Assembly: GCA_015234465.1 (NCBI GenBank)
Contig: JADGNA010000008.1
Span: forward strand, 682,001-746,000
Length of the DNA: 64,000 nt
Direction: 5' to 3'
Source of the DNA: Salinibacterium sp.
GTDB lineage: Bacteria > Actinomycetota > Actinomycetes > Actinomycetales > Microbacteriaceae
The position numbers and the translations under genes were made by a program. Every line of letters starts with the position of its first letter. The stretch's first letter is position 1. Shown here piece after piece: positions 16,783 to 25,522 of the stretch. The notes beneath the pieces are model-generated. The model had not been told where the DNA came from. It made no database searches and saw only the letters and a list, made by a program, of their open reading frames with translations.

Positions 16783-16855
16783 GGGTTTCGATACGCTCGT
16801 GCCTCGCTACTCAACCCGCGTGGGTTGAGTAGGCGCCAGCGCCGTATCGAAACCC
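16783..16855. repeat. Inverted repeat, TTTCGATACGCTCG family (family B), between menF and menD
   Basis: The outer arms GGGTTTCGATACG (16783-16795) and CGTATCGAAACCC (16843-16855) enclose an inner stem CTACTCAACCC/GGGTTGAGTAG (16807-16817 and 16822-16832). It lies between convergent genes and probably ends both transcripts. Close relatives are at 17923, 27556 and 58417. Confidence 0.8.
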
Positions 16856-16860
16856 GCCTT

Positions 16861-18549
16861 TCAGCGCGCCAGCGGCACCTCGATCACGACCGGCCCGGGC
16901 GAACCCGTGAGCGCGGCATCCAGCTCGCTGCGGGTCGCCGCGCGCACGTACTCCCAGCCGTAGGCGCCCACGAGCGCGCCCAGGTCGACCTCGTGCGGGG
17001 TCGTCATGACGCGCTCGAACGCGGAGGGGTCGGATGTCGCGGCAACCTCGAGCCCGCCGAAGATCGTTCCCCCGCCGTCGTTGCCGACGATCACCTGGAT
17101 GCGGGGTCGCTCCTCCCCGCGCCCGAGGAGCAGCCCGCCGGGCTCGTGCAGGAACGTCAGGTCGCCGACGAGCGCGCGGGTGACGCCCGTGGCATCCGTC
17201 GCGTCCTGGCTTGCGATTGCGACGCCGATCGCGGTCGAGAGCGTGCCATCGATGCCGGCGAGGCCGCGGTTGGCGTGCACGCGTATTTTCTTTCCGGGCA
17301 CGGCGCTGTCGACCTCGCGGATGAGGCGCGAGGAGCCGAGCACAAGCCGGTCGTGCGGCCAGGTGGCACGCCACACGGCGTCGGCGAGGCCGCGGCGCGT
17401 GACGGGTGCACGGAGGGCGGCGAGCGTCTGCCGCTGGAACGCCGCCGTGACGGTGCCGTCGTAGGCATCCGGGGCATCGACGACGGGGGCGTCATCGGAT
17501 GCCTCAATCAGGCCGCGGCTCGTGTGCACCCAGCGTCCCAGCCAGGAGCGGTCGGGGTCAGGGGCACCCTCGACCTCGATCGCATCGACGAACTCGGCGA
17601 CGCGATGACCGGGGTTGTAGTCCTCGGGCGAGTCGCCGCGCACGACGATCGTGTGCACGTCAGCGCGCTGTATGAGCTGCGGCACCTCGCGACTCAGGGT
17701 CGGGTGGCCGAAGACGATGGCGCGCTCGACGCGGCTGCCGAAGTCGGCGTCGCGCAGGAGCTCGCGGTAGGCGGCGACGAGGTTGGGGCCGAAACGCGCA
17801 CCGCTCGAGACCTCGGCAAGGAGCGGGGCGCCGAGGGCGCGGGCGGCGGCCTCGGCCTGCTCGCCGGCGCGGTCCCCGGCGATGACAACGGTATGGGGTG
17901 CGGCGGAGATGCGGAGGGGGTGGCGGGTTGAGGAGCGAGGCACGAGCGGATCGAAACCCGGACTGTCGCCCGCAGGCGGCAACTCCGCGATCGCCGCCGA
18001 CAGGGGCTCGCGGAAGGCGACGTTGAGGTGCACCGGGCCAGGGGCATCCGAATGCCCGGATGCGGCCGACCACGCCTCCCGGGCGATCGCACGTGCACCA
18101 GCTGGGTCGACGCTGTCGTGCGAGGGGGCGTCGATGTCGCGGGTGAAGCGCACGGCCGGGCCGAAGATGCCGTGCTGCTCCGTCGTCTGGTTGGAGCCGA
18201 TGCCGCGGAGCTCGGCGGGGCGGTCGCCAGTGATGACGATGAGGGGCACGCCCGCGTGGTGTGCCTCGAGCACCGCGGGGTGCAGGTTGGCGACGGCGGT
18301 GCCCGAGGTCGTGATGACGGCGGCCGGATGCCCCGACTCGGCCGCGAGACCAAGCGCGAGAAAGCCGGCCGAACGCTCGTCGATGCGCACGTGCAGGCGG
18401 GCACGGTCGGCCCGTTCGAACTCAGCGGCGGCAAGCGCCAGCGCCTGCGAGCGCGAGCCGGGGCTCACGACGAGGTGGCGTACGCCGAGGTCAACGAGTT
18501 CCGCCAGCAGGCTGACCGCGAACTCCGTCGCCGGGCTCCCGGCCGTCAT
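16861..18549 (-). CDS. menD: 2-succinyl-5-enolpyruvyl-6-hydroxy-3-cyclohexene-1-carboxylate synthase
   Basis: 562 residues, thiamine-diphosphate enzyme of menaquinone synthesis. The N-terminal PYR domain has [19 protein letters not shown] and [30 protein letters not shown] follows, and the C-terminal PP domain has [16 protein letters not shown] and [11 protein letters not shown]. An oddity: about residues 198-210 ([12 protein letters not shown]) are encoded by a copy of the intergenic repeat family B (17923-17960), so the linker after the PYR domain has absorbed a mobile palindrome-like element. The ATG overlaps the stop of the upstream PLDc_N gene by 4 nt. Confidence 0.95.
   Translation of the reverse strand: MTAGSPATEFAVSLLAELVDLGVRHLVVSPGSRSQALALAAAEFERADRARLHVRIDERSAGFLALGLAAESGHPAAVITTSGTAVANLHPAVLEAHHAGVPLIVITGDRPAELRGIGSNQTTEQHGIFGPAVRFTRDIDAPSHDSVDPAGARAIAREAWSAASGHSDAPGPVHLNVAFREPLSAAIAELPPAGDSPGFDPLVPRSSTRHPLRISAAPHTVVIAGDRAGEQAEAAARALGAPLLAEVSSGARFGPNLVAAYRELLRDADFGSRVERAIVFGHPTLSREVPQLIQRADVHTIVVRGDSPEDYNPGHRVAEFVDAIEVEGAPDPDRSWLGRWVHTSRGLIEASDDAPVVDAPDAYDGTVTAAFQRQTLAALRAPVTRRGLADAVWRATWPHDRLVLGSSRLIREVDSAVPGKKIRVHANRGLAGIDGTLSTAIGVAIASQDATDATGVTRALVGDLTFLHEPGGLLLGRGEERPRIQVIVGNDGGGTIFGGLEVAATSDPSAFERVMTTPHEVDLGALVGAYGWEYVRAATRSELDAALTGSPGPVVIEVPLAR
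17923..17960 (-). repeat. Copy of repeat family B inside the menD reading frame
   Basis: Read on the minus strand, this segment matches the 16783-16820 element with only two substitutions over about 36 bases (GATCCG for GATACG, CTCCTC for CTACTC). It is in frame and open in menD, where it encodes [12 protein letters not shown]. Confidence 0.85.
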
Positions 18550-18926
18550 TCGCCCTTGGGCTCGTCGCTCGTGCCCTTCAGGCCCGTGTTGTCTTCGTCG
18601 TCGAGTTCCGCAAGCTTCGCCTCCAGGTCACGGATGCGCTGCTCACGCTCCGCCTCGGTGACGACGCTGCGCAGGAATGCGGGGTCGTCATCGGGGTAGA
18701 CGGGACGCGAGGTCGAGGAGCGACCGCCGGCACGCGGCATCCGCTCCTTGCCGATTGTGAACCACAGCAACCCGCCGATGAGCGGAAGGATGATGATGAC
18801 GAAGACCCAGGCGCCTTTGGGAAGGCCGCGGGCACGGAAGTCGTCGGTGCGGATGCAGTCGATGAGCGCGTAGACCCAGAAGGCCAGCAACAGTGCTGCC
18901 CCGAAGACGGGTAGGAAGGCGCGCAT
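18546..18926 (-). CDS. PLDc_N domain membrane protein
   Basis: 126 residues. Two transmembrane segments (about 3-22 and 40-59) carry the PLDc_N pattern ([13 protein letters not shown] then [22 protein letters not shown]), followed by a charged cytoplasmic tail with a short coiled-coil-like stretch ([19 protein letters not shown]). There is no phospholipase domain, so it is a small membrane protein of unknown role. Its TGA overlaps the menD ATG, so it is the first gene of a two-gene unit. TAGACT is 6 nt before its ATG, so the transcript should be leaderless. Confidence 0.85.
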   Translation of the reverse strand: MRAFLPVFGAALLLAFWVYALIDCIRTDDFRARGLPKGAWVFVIIILPLIGGLLWFTIGKERMPRAGGRSSTSRPVYPDDDPAFLRSVVTEAEREQRIRDLEAKLAELDDEDNTGLKGTSDEPKGE

Positions 18927-18932
18927 GCCCCG

Positions 18933-18938
18933 AGTCTA
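18933..18938 (-). promoter_or_regulatory. Leaderless -10 box of the PLDc_N-menD unit
   Basis: TAGACT on the minus strand lies 6 nt before the ATG at 18926. Confidence 0.65.
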
Positions 18939-19006
18939 CGCCAGCGGACTTGGTGGCCGCTGGGCGAGCATGCGACCGAGGCGACGGATGCCCAGCCCGC
19001 CCTGCG

Positions 19007-19012
19007 TAGACT
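19007..19012 (+). promoter_or_regulatory. Leaderless -10 box of the DUF4229 gene
   Basis: TAGACT lies exactly 6 nt before the GTG at 19019, with no ribosome binding site. Confidence 0.65.
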
Positions 19013-19018
19013 CGTGGC

Positions 19019-19324
19019 GTGAAAACCTCCCACCGTTGGTTGCTCTACACGCTCCTGCGCCTCGGCCTCTTCGCCGGTGTCTTCGCCGCACTGATGCTGC
19101 TCGGCATCTGGTGGTGGCTGTCGGCGATCTTCGCGATGGTGATCTCGTTCTCGGTCGCGTACCTGTTCTTCCGCGACACCCGCGACCAGCTGGCCCTCGA
19201 CCTGCAGCAGCGGCGCGAAAAACCCGAGGTGCACCCCGACGCCGAGGCTGAGGATGCGGTGACGGATGCGCCGGGCACGGTTGCAGCCGAAGGGCGCGAC
19301 GAGTCCGGCCCCGAGGCCCGCTAG
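19019..19324 (+). CDS. DUF4229 family small membrane protein
   Basis: 101 residues with two transmembrane helices (about 8-28 and 32-50) joined by a tight turn, then the conserved stretch AYLFFRDTRDQLALDLQQRR and a disordered acidic tail. This is the form of actinobacterial DUF4229 proteins, whose function is unknown. It sits among menaquinone genes, as it commonly does in actinobacteria, but is a single leaderless gene convergent with menA. Confidence 0.8.
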   Translation: MKTSHRWLLYTLLRLGLFAGVFAALMLLGIWWWLSAIFAMVISFSVAYLFFRDTRDQLALDLQQRREKPEVHPDAEAEDAVTDAPGTVAAEGRDESGPEAR

Positions 19325-19334
19325 ACCCAGCCCG

Positions 19335-20309
19335 CTAGAACACGATCGCGGCAGCCAGCGCCAGCGCAAAGACGAGCGACGTGAAGCTCGCGAGCTTGAG
19401 CACGAGCAGGAACTCCTGCGCCGTCTTGCCCGTGCACGCGATGATCACCGCGGGCACCGCGAGGAGCAGCACGAAGAACACGTACTTCGCGAGGATGAAC
19501 AGCAGCGCGAAGAACACGAGGATGCCGAACGGCGCGAGGATCAGCACCGTGAAGAGCACGCGGGATGCCGTGAGCCCGATGAGCACCGAGAGGGTGCGCT
19601 TGCCAGAGAGGCGGTCCTGTTCGATGTCGCGCATGTTGTTGGCGACGAGCACGGAGCACGCGAAGAGCCCCGCGATGACCGCGAGGAGCCACGCCTCGAG
19701 CGAGACCGTGCCGACCTGCACATACATGGTGCCGGCGGTGGCGACGAGTCCGAAGAACACGAAGACGAAGAGTTCGCCGAGGCCGTAGTAGCCGTAGGGA
19801 TGCTTGCCGCCCGTGTAGAACCAGGCGGCGGCGATCGCGGCCGCCCCGACCGCGAGCAGCCACCACTGCCCGCTGAGCACAATGACGGCCAGGCCGGCCA
19901 GTGCGCCGAGGCCGAGGAACGTGAGCGCGACGGCCAGTACGGTCCGCGGCTTGGCAGCCCCCGAGCCGGTCAGTCGCGACGGGCCCACGCGGTTGGCGTC
20001 GGTGCCGCGGATGCCGTCGGAGTAGTCATTGGCGAAGTTCACGCCAACCTGCAGCAGCAGGGCCGTCGCGAGGCACAGGAGGGCACGCACCCAGTGCCAG
20101 CCCTCCTCGGGCGCATAGAAGTAGGCCGCCGCCGTGCCGAGCGCGACGGGCGCGATTCCGAGCGTGAGGGTGCGGATGCGGGCGCCAGCGATCCAGTCGC
20201 TGGCCGTCGCCGGCTGCACCTTCGCCTGTGGGGGCACCGGCCGCTTGCTGCTGCGCGCCGCGACGGCTGCCTTCCGGGGGTCCATCCTCTGCTGCTTCGC
20301 TCTAGCCAC
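19335..20309 (-). CDS. menA: 1,4-dihydroxy-2-naphthoate polyprenyltransferase
   Basis: 324 residues, UbiA-family membrane prenyltransferase with about eight or nine helices. The first Asp-rich motif is NFANDYSDGIRGTD and the second is NNMRDIEQDRLSGKRTL. It joins the polyprenyl chain to DHNA, giving demethylmenaquinone for MenG. The N-terminal 40 residues form a basic, Pro-rich extension. The GTG start follows TAGGAT by 6 nt, so it is probably leaderless. An alternative substrate is unlikely given the neighbouring genes. Confidence 0.94.
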   Translation of the reverse strand: MARAKQQRMDPRKAAVAARSSKRPVPPQAKVQPATASDWIAGARIRTLTLGIAPVALGTAAAYFYAPEEGWHWVRALLCLATALLLQVGVNFANDYSDGIRGTDANRVGPSRLTGSGAAKPRTVLAVALTFLGLGALAGLAVIVLSGQWWLLAVGAAAIAAAWFYTGGKHPYGYYGLGELFVFVFFGLVATAGTMYVQVGTVSLEAWLLAVIAGLFACSVLVANNMRDIEQDRLSGKRTLSVLIGLTASRVLFTVLILAPFGILVFFALLFILAKYVFFVLLLAVPAVIIACTGKTAQEFLLVLKLASFTSLVFALALAAAIVF

Positions 20310-20315
20310 GATCGA

Positions 20316-20321
20316 ATCCTA
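20316..20321 (-). promoter_or_regulatory. Leaderless -10 box of menA
   Basis: TAGGAT on the minus strand, 6 nt before the GTG start of menA. Confidence 0.6.
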
Positions 20322-20350
20322 TTCGGGAGTGCACCCGAGGCATCCGCCGT

Positions 20351-20416
20351 GAGCGCTGCGACTCTTCATCAGCGCTGCCGAATATTCGGGCGCGCTGACA
20401 AGAAATGACCGCGCTC
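20351..20416. repeat. Structured repeat, GCCGAATATTC family (family C), copy 1
   Basis: GAGCGC (20351-20356) pairs with GCGCTC (20411-20416), TCAGCG (20369-20374) pairs with CGCTGA (20393-20398), and the tip holds CCGAATATTCGG. A related copy at 56654-56719 keeps the same shape with a changed but still paired base in the middle stem. It lies just beyond the menB stop, so it may be a 3'-end structure. Confidence 0.75.
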
Positions 20417-20417
20417 G

Positions 20418-21320
20418 TCAGAACTGCCAGGGGAAGGGCGACCAGTCGGGCGCGCGCTTCTCCAGGAAGGAGTCGCGTCCCTCGACGGCCTCGTCGGTGC
20501 CGTAGGCGAGCCGCGTCGCCTCGCCCGCGAAGACCTGCTGGCCCACGAGCCCGTCGTCGACCGCATTGAAGGCGAACTTGAGCATGCGGATGGCGGTCGG
20601 CGACTTGGTCAGGATCTCCTGCGCCCACTCATAGGCCGTGATCTCGAGCTCCTCGTGCGGCACGACCGCATTCACCGAGCCCATCTCGTAGGCCCGCTGC
20701 GCGCTGTACTCGCGGGCGAGGAAGAACACCTCGCGGGCGTTCTTCTGCCCGATCTGGCGCGCGAAGTACGCGCTGCCGTAGCCGGCGTCGAAGGAGCCGA
20801 CGTCGGCATCCGTCTGCTTGAACTTGCCGTGCTCGGCCGAAGCGATCGTCAGGTCGCAGACGACGTGGAGGGAGTGCCCGCCGCCGGCCGCCCAGCCGGG
20901 CACGACCGCAATGACGACCTTCGGCATGAAGCGGATGAGACGCTGCACCTCGAGGATGTGGAGTCGGCCGGAACGCGCGGGGTCCTGCACGGTCGTCGCG
21001 TCATCCGAGTACTTGTAGCCGTCACGGCCACGGATGCGCTGGTCGCCACCCGAGCAGAAGGCCCAGCCGCCATCCTTGGGGCTTGGCCCGTTGCCGGTCA
21101 GCAGCACGACGCCGATGCGTGGGTTCTGGCGGGCGTCGTCGAGCGCGCGGTAGAGCTCATCGACCGTGTGCGGGCGGAATGCGTTGCGCACCTCCGGCCG
21201 GTTGAAGGCGATGCGGGCGACGCGGCCCTGCGTGTCGTGGTGGTACGTGATGTCGGTCAGCGCGTCGGCGCCGGGCGCCACCACCCAGCGGGATTCGTCG
21301 AAAAGCTCGGAGACGGTCAT
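20418..21320 (-). CDS. menB: 1,4-dihydroxy-2-naphthoyl-CoA synthase
   Basis: 300-residue crotonase-fold enzyme. Motifs typical of MenB are GNGPSPKDGGWAFCSGGDQRIRG, VVAVVPGWAAGGGHSLHVVCDLTIAS, the family Asp in SFDAGYGSAYFARQIGQK and the C-terminal GRDSFLEKRAPDWSPFPW. It closes the second ring by Dieckmann-type condensation of o-succinylbenzoyl-CoA. The ATG follows TAGGCT by 6 nt (21327-21332), so it is probably leaderless. MenE, which makes its substrate, is not in the window. Confidence 0.96.
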   Translation of the reverse strand: MTVSELFDESRWVVAPGADALTDITYHHDTQGRVARIAFNRPEVRNAFRPHTVDELYRALDDARQNPRIGVVLLTGNGPSPKDGGWAFCSGGDQRIRGRDGYKYSDDATTVQDPARSGRLHILEVQRLIRFMPKVVIAVVPGWAAGGGHSLHVVCDLTIASAEHGKFKQTDADVGSFDAGYGSAYFARQIGQKNAREVFFLAREYSAQRAYEMGSVNAVVPHEELEITAYEWAQEILTKSPTAIRMLKFAFNAVDDGLVGQQVFAGEATRLAYGTDEAVEGRDSFLEKRAPDWSPFPWQF

Positions 21321-21326
21321 GCTCCC

Positions 21327-21332
21327 AGCCTA
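21327..21332 (-). promoter_or_regulatory. Leaderless -10 box of menB
   Basis: TAGGCT on the minus strand, 6 nt before the menB ATG. Confidence 0.65.
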
Positions 21333-21356
21333 CGGGCGGGCGGCGCGCGGGGTTTT

Positions 21357-21394
21357 GTGCGTCGCGCGCACGATCAGACGTGCGCGTGGCGCAC
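21357..21394. terminator. GC-rich hairpin between the 21413 gene and menB
   Basis: GTGCGTCGCGCGCACG (21357-21372) pairs with CGTGCGCGTGGCGCAC (21379-21394) apart from two positions that can wobble in RNA. It begins about 19 nt after the stop of the upstream minus-strand gene and lacks a U-tract. Confidence 0.5.
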
Positions 21395-21412
21395 AGAAGT
21401 GCGCGCGGCGGG

Positions 21413-21862
21413 CTAGCCGAGCGCGCCGAGCACCGTGACCTGCAGCCACGGGTTCGCGAGCAGCCCGACGACGATCGCCGGGGCGCCCCACCAGCGTCCG
21501 AAACGGGCGACGACCGCCACGATGCCGGTGACGACGGCGGCCAGGGTCAGCCCGTTGGCGACCCACGCGAGCACGGATGCCACAGCCCACGAGGTCTCGG
21601 TGGCCGACGCCGGCGCGGCGATCGCAATCGCAATGACCTCGACAATGAGCCCCAGGACGGCGAGCCCCAGTGCCGCCATGCCAACGACCGAGCGGCTGCG
21701 TTTGCGAACCGGAGACGGCGCGGGCGTGGGCGCGGGCTGGGCGGGCTGATGCGCCGGCTGCTGCGTTGCCTGCGGCAGCCAGGCCTCGGCCGTCCACGGA
21801 CTGTCCGGCGCCGAACGGGCGGGGACGGAACCCCCGGGCACCGGCTCACCACTCGAACTCAT
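21413..21862 (-). CDS. Hypothetical membrane protein with Pro/Ala-rich N-terminus
   Basis: 149 residues. The N-terminal half is a disordered, cytoplasmic-type stretch rich in Pro, Ala and Gln, then basic residues KRSRS, then three predicted transmembrane helices (about 60-83, 92-113 and 118-140) with small residues. I do not recognise a family; the layout recalls many small actinobacterial DUF4190-like membrane proteins. The ATG at 21862 follows TAGGCT (21870-21875) by 7 nt. It is divergent from menC. Confidence 0.65.
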   Translation of the reverse strand: MSSSGEPVPGGSVPARSAPDSPWTAEAWLPQATQQPAHQPAQPAPTPAPSPVRKRSRSVVGMAALGLAVLGLIVEVIAIAIAAPASATETSWAVASVLAWVANGLTLAAVVTGIVAVVARFGRWWGAPAIVVGLLANPWLQVTVLGALG

Positions 21863-21923
21863 GCACGCGAGCCTATTCCACGTGTCGCGGGCACACACTC
21901 GGGGAACGCGGCATCCGCTTTGC

Positions 21924-21929
21924 CAGACT
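21924..21929 (+). promoter_or_regulatory. Leaderless -10 box of menC
   Basis: CAGACT is 6 nt before the ATG at 21936. It fits the TANNNT pattern except for its first base. Confidence 0.5.
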
Positions 21930-21935
21930 GGGGCG

Positions 21936-22919
21936 ATGCTCCCCACGATCGACGACCTGCTCGCAACGGCGCGAGTGGTCTCCCTTCCCCTGCGCACGCG
22001 GTTCCGCGGCATCGACACCCGTGAGGCACTCGTCCTCGAGGGGCCGCGCGGTGCGACCGAATTCTCGCCCTTCGTCGAGTACGACGACGTCGAGGCGGCC
22101 ACCTGGCTCGCGGCGGCGATCGACTTCGCTTGGGGCGAGGAGCCGGCCGTGTTCCGCAGCAGCGTGCGGGTGAACGCGACCCTGCCTGTTGTCGAGCCCG
22201 GCCGAGTGGCCGAGGTGCTTGACCGCTTCAGCGGATGCCGCACCGTCAAGGTCAAGGTCGCCGACCCGTCCCAGCGCATCGCCGACGATGTGGAACGGGT
22301 GCGGGCGGTGCGTGAGTACCTCGGCCCGGAGGGCCGCATCCGCCTCGACGCCAACGGCGGCTGGACGATCGACGAAGCCGAGCGGGCCGTGCACGCCATG
22401 GCCGAGTTCGACCTCGAATACCTCGAGCAGCCGTGCGCGAGCGTCGACGAGCTCGCCCAGCTGCGCGAGCGCATCCGCTACATGGGCATCGGCATCGCCG
22501 CCGACGAGAGCGTGCGCAAGGCCGAGGACCCGCTCGCGGTCGCCCGGGCCGGCGCTGCCGACCTGCTCGTCATCAAGGCGCAGCCCCTCGGCGGCATCGC
22601 CGCCGCGGAACGCATCATCGCTGAGGCGGGCCTGCCCGTCGTCATCTCGAGCGCGCTCGACACGAGCATCGGCCTCTCGATGGGCGCCCACCTCGCGGGG
22701 GTCGTCCCCGTGCTCGACTACGACTGCGGGCTCGGCACGGCCGCACTGCTCGAAGCGGATGTCACGGAGGAGCCGCTCTCCCCCGTCGACGGCTGCATTG
22801 CGGTGCGCCGCATCGACGTGAGCTCAGCCCTGCTCGACCGGCACGAGGCATCCGAAGACCGGCGCGACTGGTGGCTCGACAGGCTGCGCCGCTGCCATGC
22901 CCTGCTCGCGGCGGAATGA
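21936..22919 (+). CDS. menC: o-Succinylbenzoate synthase
   Basis: 327 residues, enolase superfamily. The catalytic lysines lie in TVKVKVAD (Lys-x-Lys), metal ligands in RLDANGGW, EYLEQPC and GIAADES, and the second-side lysine in LLVIKAQPLGG. It dehydrates SHCHC, the product of the MenD and MenH steps, to o-succinylbenzoate. The ATG at 21936 begins MLPTIDDLLATARVVSLPL, the usual start for actinobacterial MenC; a longer frame to 21861 would overlap the divergent gene. The convergent ccsB gene ends 3 nt away. Confidence 0.93.
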   Translation: MLPTIDDLLATARVVSLPLRTRFRGIDTREALVLEGPRGATEFSPFVEYDDVEAATWLAAAIDFAWGEEPAVFRSSVRVNATLPVVEPGRVAEVLDRFSGCRTVKVKVADPSQRIADDVERVRAVREYLGPEGRIRLDANGGWTIDEAERAVHAMAEFDLEYLEQPCASVDELAQLRERIRYMGIGIAADESVRKAEDPLAVARAGAADLLVIKAQPLGGIAAAERIIAEAGLPVVISSALDTSIGLSMGAHLAGVVPVLDYDCGLGTAALLEADVTEEPLSPVDGCIAVRRIDVSSALLDRHEASEDRRDWWLDRLRRCHALLAAE

Positions 22920-22922
22920 GGC

Positions 22923-23885
22923 CTACAGGCCGCTGTAGCTGTGCAGCCCCTTGAAGAACTGGTTGACGATCACGTAGTTGAAGAGCACCGAACCGAAGCC
23001 GATGAGCGCGAGCCAGGCCGAGCGGGCGCCTCGCCAGCCGCGAGTTGCGCGGGCGTGGATGTAGCCGGCGTAAACGGTCCAGATGATGAACGTCCACACC
23101 TCCTTGGTGTCCCAGCCCCAGTAGCGACCCCAGGCGCGCTCGGCCCAGATGGCGCCGGCGACGAGTGTGAAGGTCCAGAAGACGAAGCCGACGACCGTCA
23201 CCAGGTAGGCGAGGTTCTCGAGCCGGTCGGCTTTGGGCAGCGTGCGGAGGAAGCCGATGCCCTTGCCGCTCGTCTCGCTGCGCGACTGCAGCAGCTGCAG
23301 GAGCGAGAGCGCGGCACCGATCGCGAAGAGTGCGGTGCCGAGGGCGGCCACGAAGACGTGGATGACGAGCCAGTACGAGTCGAGCGCGTCGGGCAGCGGC
23401 TTGACGGGCACGTAGAAGTTGACCGTCGCGACACCGAGCGTGATGAGCAGGCCGCCGACGATGTAGGCGCCGAGGAACTTCAGGTCCTGCCAGAACTGCA
23501 GCAGCACGAACACGACGGCCACGATCGCCGAGGAGGTCAGCGAGAACTCGAACATGTTGGCCCACGGCACGAAGCCCTGGGCGACGCCACGGAACACGAC
23601 TGCGGCCACGTGCAGCAGCGTCGCGAGGATGGTCAGGGCGAAGGCGATCCGTTCGAAGCGGTAGCGGGGTGCCGCGACATCCGTCGTCGTCTTCTCGAGG
23701 GTGGCGGTGGTGGTGCCGGAGGCTGCAGCCACCTGCCGCTCCGACATGGCGAGCTGGTCGGCAGCAGCCGTCGCATAGGTCGATCGCTTGGCGAGGTCGA
23801 TCGTGAACAGCACAAAGGCGAACACGTAGACCGCCATCGCCGAATAGACGGCTACCAGCGAGTAGGAATCAAGCACGTCGGACAC
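22923..23885 (-). CDS. ccsB: Cytochrome c biogenesis protein CcsB (CcsA/ResC type)
   Basis: 320 residues with about eight transmembrane helices. The haem-handling WWD-like stretch is ERAWGRYWGWDTKEVWTFIIWTVY, with conserved His residues in VIHVFVAALGTALF and TLLHVAAVVFRG. With ResB it forms the system II cytochrome c synthase that brings haem across the membrane and attaches it to apocytochromes. The GTG start overlaps the ResB stop by 1 nt. It is the last gene of the five-gene cytochrome maturation operon. Confidence 0.93.
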   Translation of the reverse strand: MSDVLDSYSLVAVYSAMAVYVFAFVLFTIDLAKRSTYATAAADQLAMSERQVAAASGTTTATLEKTTTDVAAPRYRFERIAFALTILATLLHVAAVVFRGVAQGFVPWANMFEFSLTSSAIVAVVFVLLQFWQDLKFLGAYIVGGLLITLGVATVNFYVPVKPLPDALDSYWLVIHVFVAALGTALFAIGAALSLLQLLQSRSETSGKGIGFLRTLPKADRLENLAYLVTVVGFVFWTFTLVAGAIWAERAWGRYWGWDTKEVWTFIIWTVYAGYIHARATRGWRGARSAWLALIGFGSVLFNYVIVNQFFKGLHSYSGL

Positions 23886-25522
23886 TAGCTAAGCCTAACC
23901 CCGAGCGCCTGGGCGTGCCGCTCGGCCAGGTCAGCCACGGCGCCGTCGAGGCCCGGGTCCTCGCCGCGGGCGAGACCCGCGTATTCGAGGCGGATGCCCT
24001 CGTCGCCGTCGATCGCCTTGACCCACACGCGGCGGCGCGGCACGAAGAGCCCCGCGATGAGTCCGGCGATGACGAGGATCGTGAAGACGAGCACCCAGCC
24101 GGCGCTCGGGTCATGGTGCACGTCGAAGGATGCGAAGCGCAGCACGCTCTCCCCGTCGGGCGAGGCCTCACTCATGTCGTCGAAGGTGACGGTGCCGCGG
24201 CCGCCCGGGAGCTCGTAGGACTCCCCCGGTCGCAGCTGGATCGAGTCGACGCCGGAGTCACCGCCGACGATCTCCTGCATGCCCTCGACATTGAGCGAGT
24301 ACACCGAGCGGGGCGTGCCGTCGTCGAGGCCGAGGTCGCCCGTGTAGACGTTGAGCGTGAGCACGGGGTCGAGCAGGTCGGCGAAGTTGGAGGTGAGCGC
24401 GCCCGACTCGAGCACGGCTGCCGAGGGGTAGAAGAAGCCGCGCATGCCGATCTGCTCCGGCAGGGCATCCGTGACCTTGATGATGCCGAGGGAGGTGAGG
24501 TTGTCGTCCTGCGGGATGAACGGCACTGGACCCGTGAAGGCGATGTTGCCGTCGGCATCCGTGACCGTCACGTGGGGTGCGTAGCCGTTGCCGACGAGGT
24601 AGGTGTCGAGGCCCATGATCGGCACCGGCTCGTTGACGCGCACCTGCGCCTCGTAGGGGTTGCGCCCGTCTTCATGCACCGTGACATCGGCGCGGAAGTT
24701 GCTCGCGAACCCGAAGGCGTTGACGTTCTCGGTCTCGTAGCTCGCGTCGAAATTGTCGAGGATGAGCCGGTAGGGCGGCAGCGAGCCCTCGTCGAAGAAG
24801 CGGCCGGGGCTGAACGAGTCGTAGTCGTTCAACACGTTGACGAAGGGCTTGCCCTCCACGACGACCTTCTGGCCGTTGTAGGCGAAGCCGCCGCCGATGC
24901 CGACCGACACGAGCACGCCGATGAGCGCCGTGTGGAAGATGAGGTTGCCCGTCTCGCGCAGGTAGCCGCGCTCGGCCGAGACCGACAGCTCGCCCGCCTT
25001 CTCGAAGACGCGCACGCGGTATCCGGACTTGCGCAGCAGCGTTCGCGCCGACTCGATGGCGGATGCCGCGGTCACCCCTTCCGCCGCGGTCGAGCGGTAG
25101 GCCTCCAGCCGCGAAAGGCGCGCCGGCGTCTTGGGCGGCGGCGTGCGGAGCGCCTTCAGGTGGTGGAGCGTGCGCGGGATGACGCAGCCGATGAGCGAGA
25201 TGAAGAGGAGCAGGTAGATGGCGGAGAACCACACCGAGCTGAAGACGTCGAAGAGCTGGAAGTCGTCGAGCACCGGGGCGAGGTCCGGGTAGTCGGAGTA
25301 GTACTGCGTGACGCCGTTGGGGTCGGATGAGCGCTGCGGCACGAGCGAGCCGGGGATCGCCGCGAGTGCGAGCAGGAGCAGCAGCACGAGCGCCGTGCGC
25401 ATGCTCGTCAGTTGCCGCCAGAAGAAGCGCAGGTAGCCGACGACGCCGAGGGAGGGCTGGTTGACTCCGCCCTCGCGCGGCGCGGGCGCCGGGCTGTCGT
25501 GATGGTCAGATGGCCGGGACAA
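23885..25522 (-). CDS. resB: Cytochrome c biogenesis protein ResB
   Basis: 545 residues. Three N-terminal transmembrane helices ([22 protein letters not shown], then two more by residue about 190), a large extracytoplasmic region and a final helix near 470-490 match ResB/Ccs1. The only in-frame start upstream of the first helix is TTG at 25522, which overlaps the ccdA end by 17 nt; this rare start is implied by the frame, not proved. It partners CcsB in haem delivery to apocytochrome c. Confidence 0.92.
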   Translation of the reverse strand: MSRPSDHHDSPAPAPREGGVNQPSLGVVGYLRFFWRQLTSMRTALVLLLLLALAAIPGSLVPQRSSDPNGVTQYYSDYPDLAPVLDDFQLFDVFSSVWFSAIYLLLFISLIGCVIPRTLHHLKALRTPPPKTPARLSRLEAYRSTAAEGVTAASAIESARTLLRKSGYRVRVFEKAGELSVSAERGYLRETGNLIFHTALIGVLVSVGIGGGFAYNGQKVVVEGKPFVNVLNDYDSFSPGRFFDEGSLPPYRLILDNFDASYETENVNAFGFASNFRADVTVHEDGRNPYEAQVRVNEPVPIMGLDTYLVGNGYAPHVTVTDADGNIAFTGPVPFIPQDDNLTSLGIIKVTDALPEQIGMRGFFYPSAAVLESGALTSNFADLLDPVLTLNVYTGDLGLDDGTPRSVYSLNVEGMQEIVGGDSGVDSIQLRPGESYELPGGRGTVTFDDMSEASPDGESVLRFASFDVHHDPSAGWVLVFTILVIAGLIAGLFVPRRRVWVKAIDGDEGIRLEYAGLARGEDPGLDGAVADLAERHAQALGVRLS

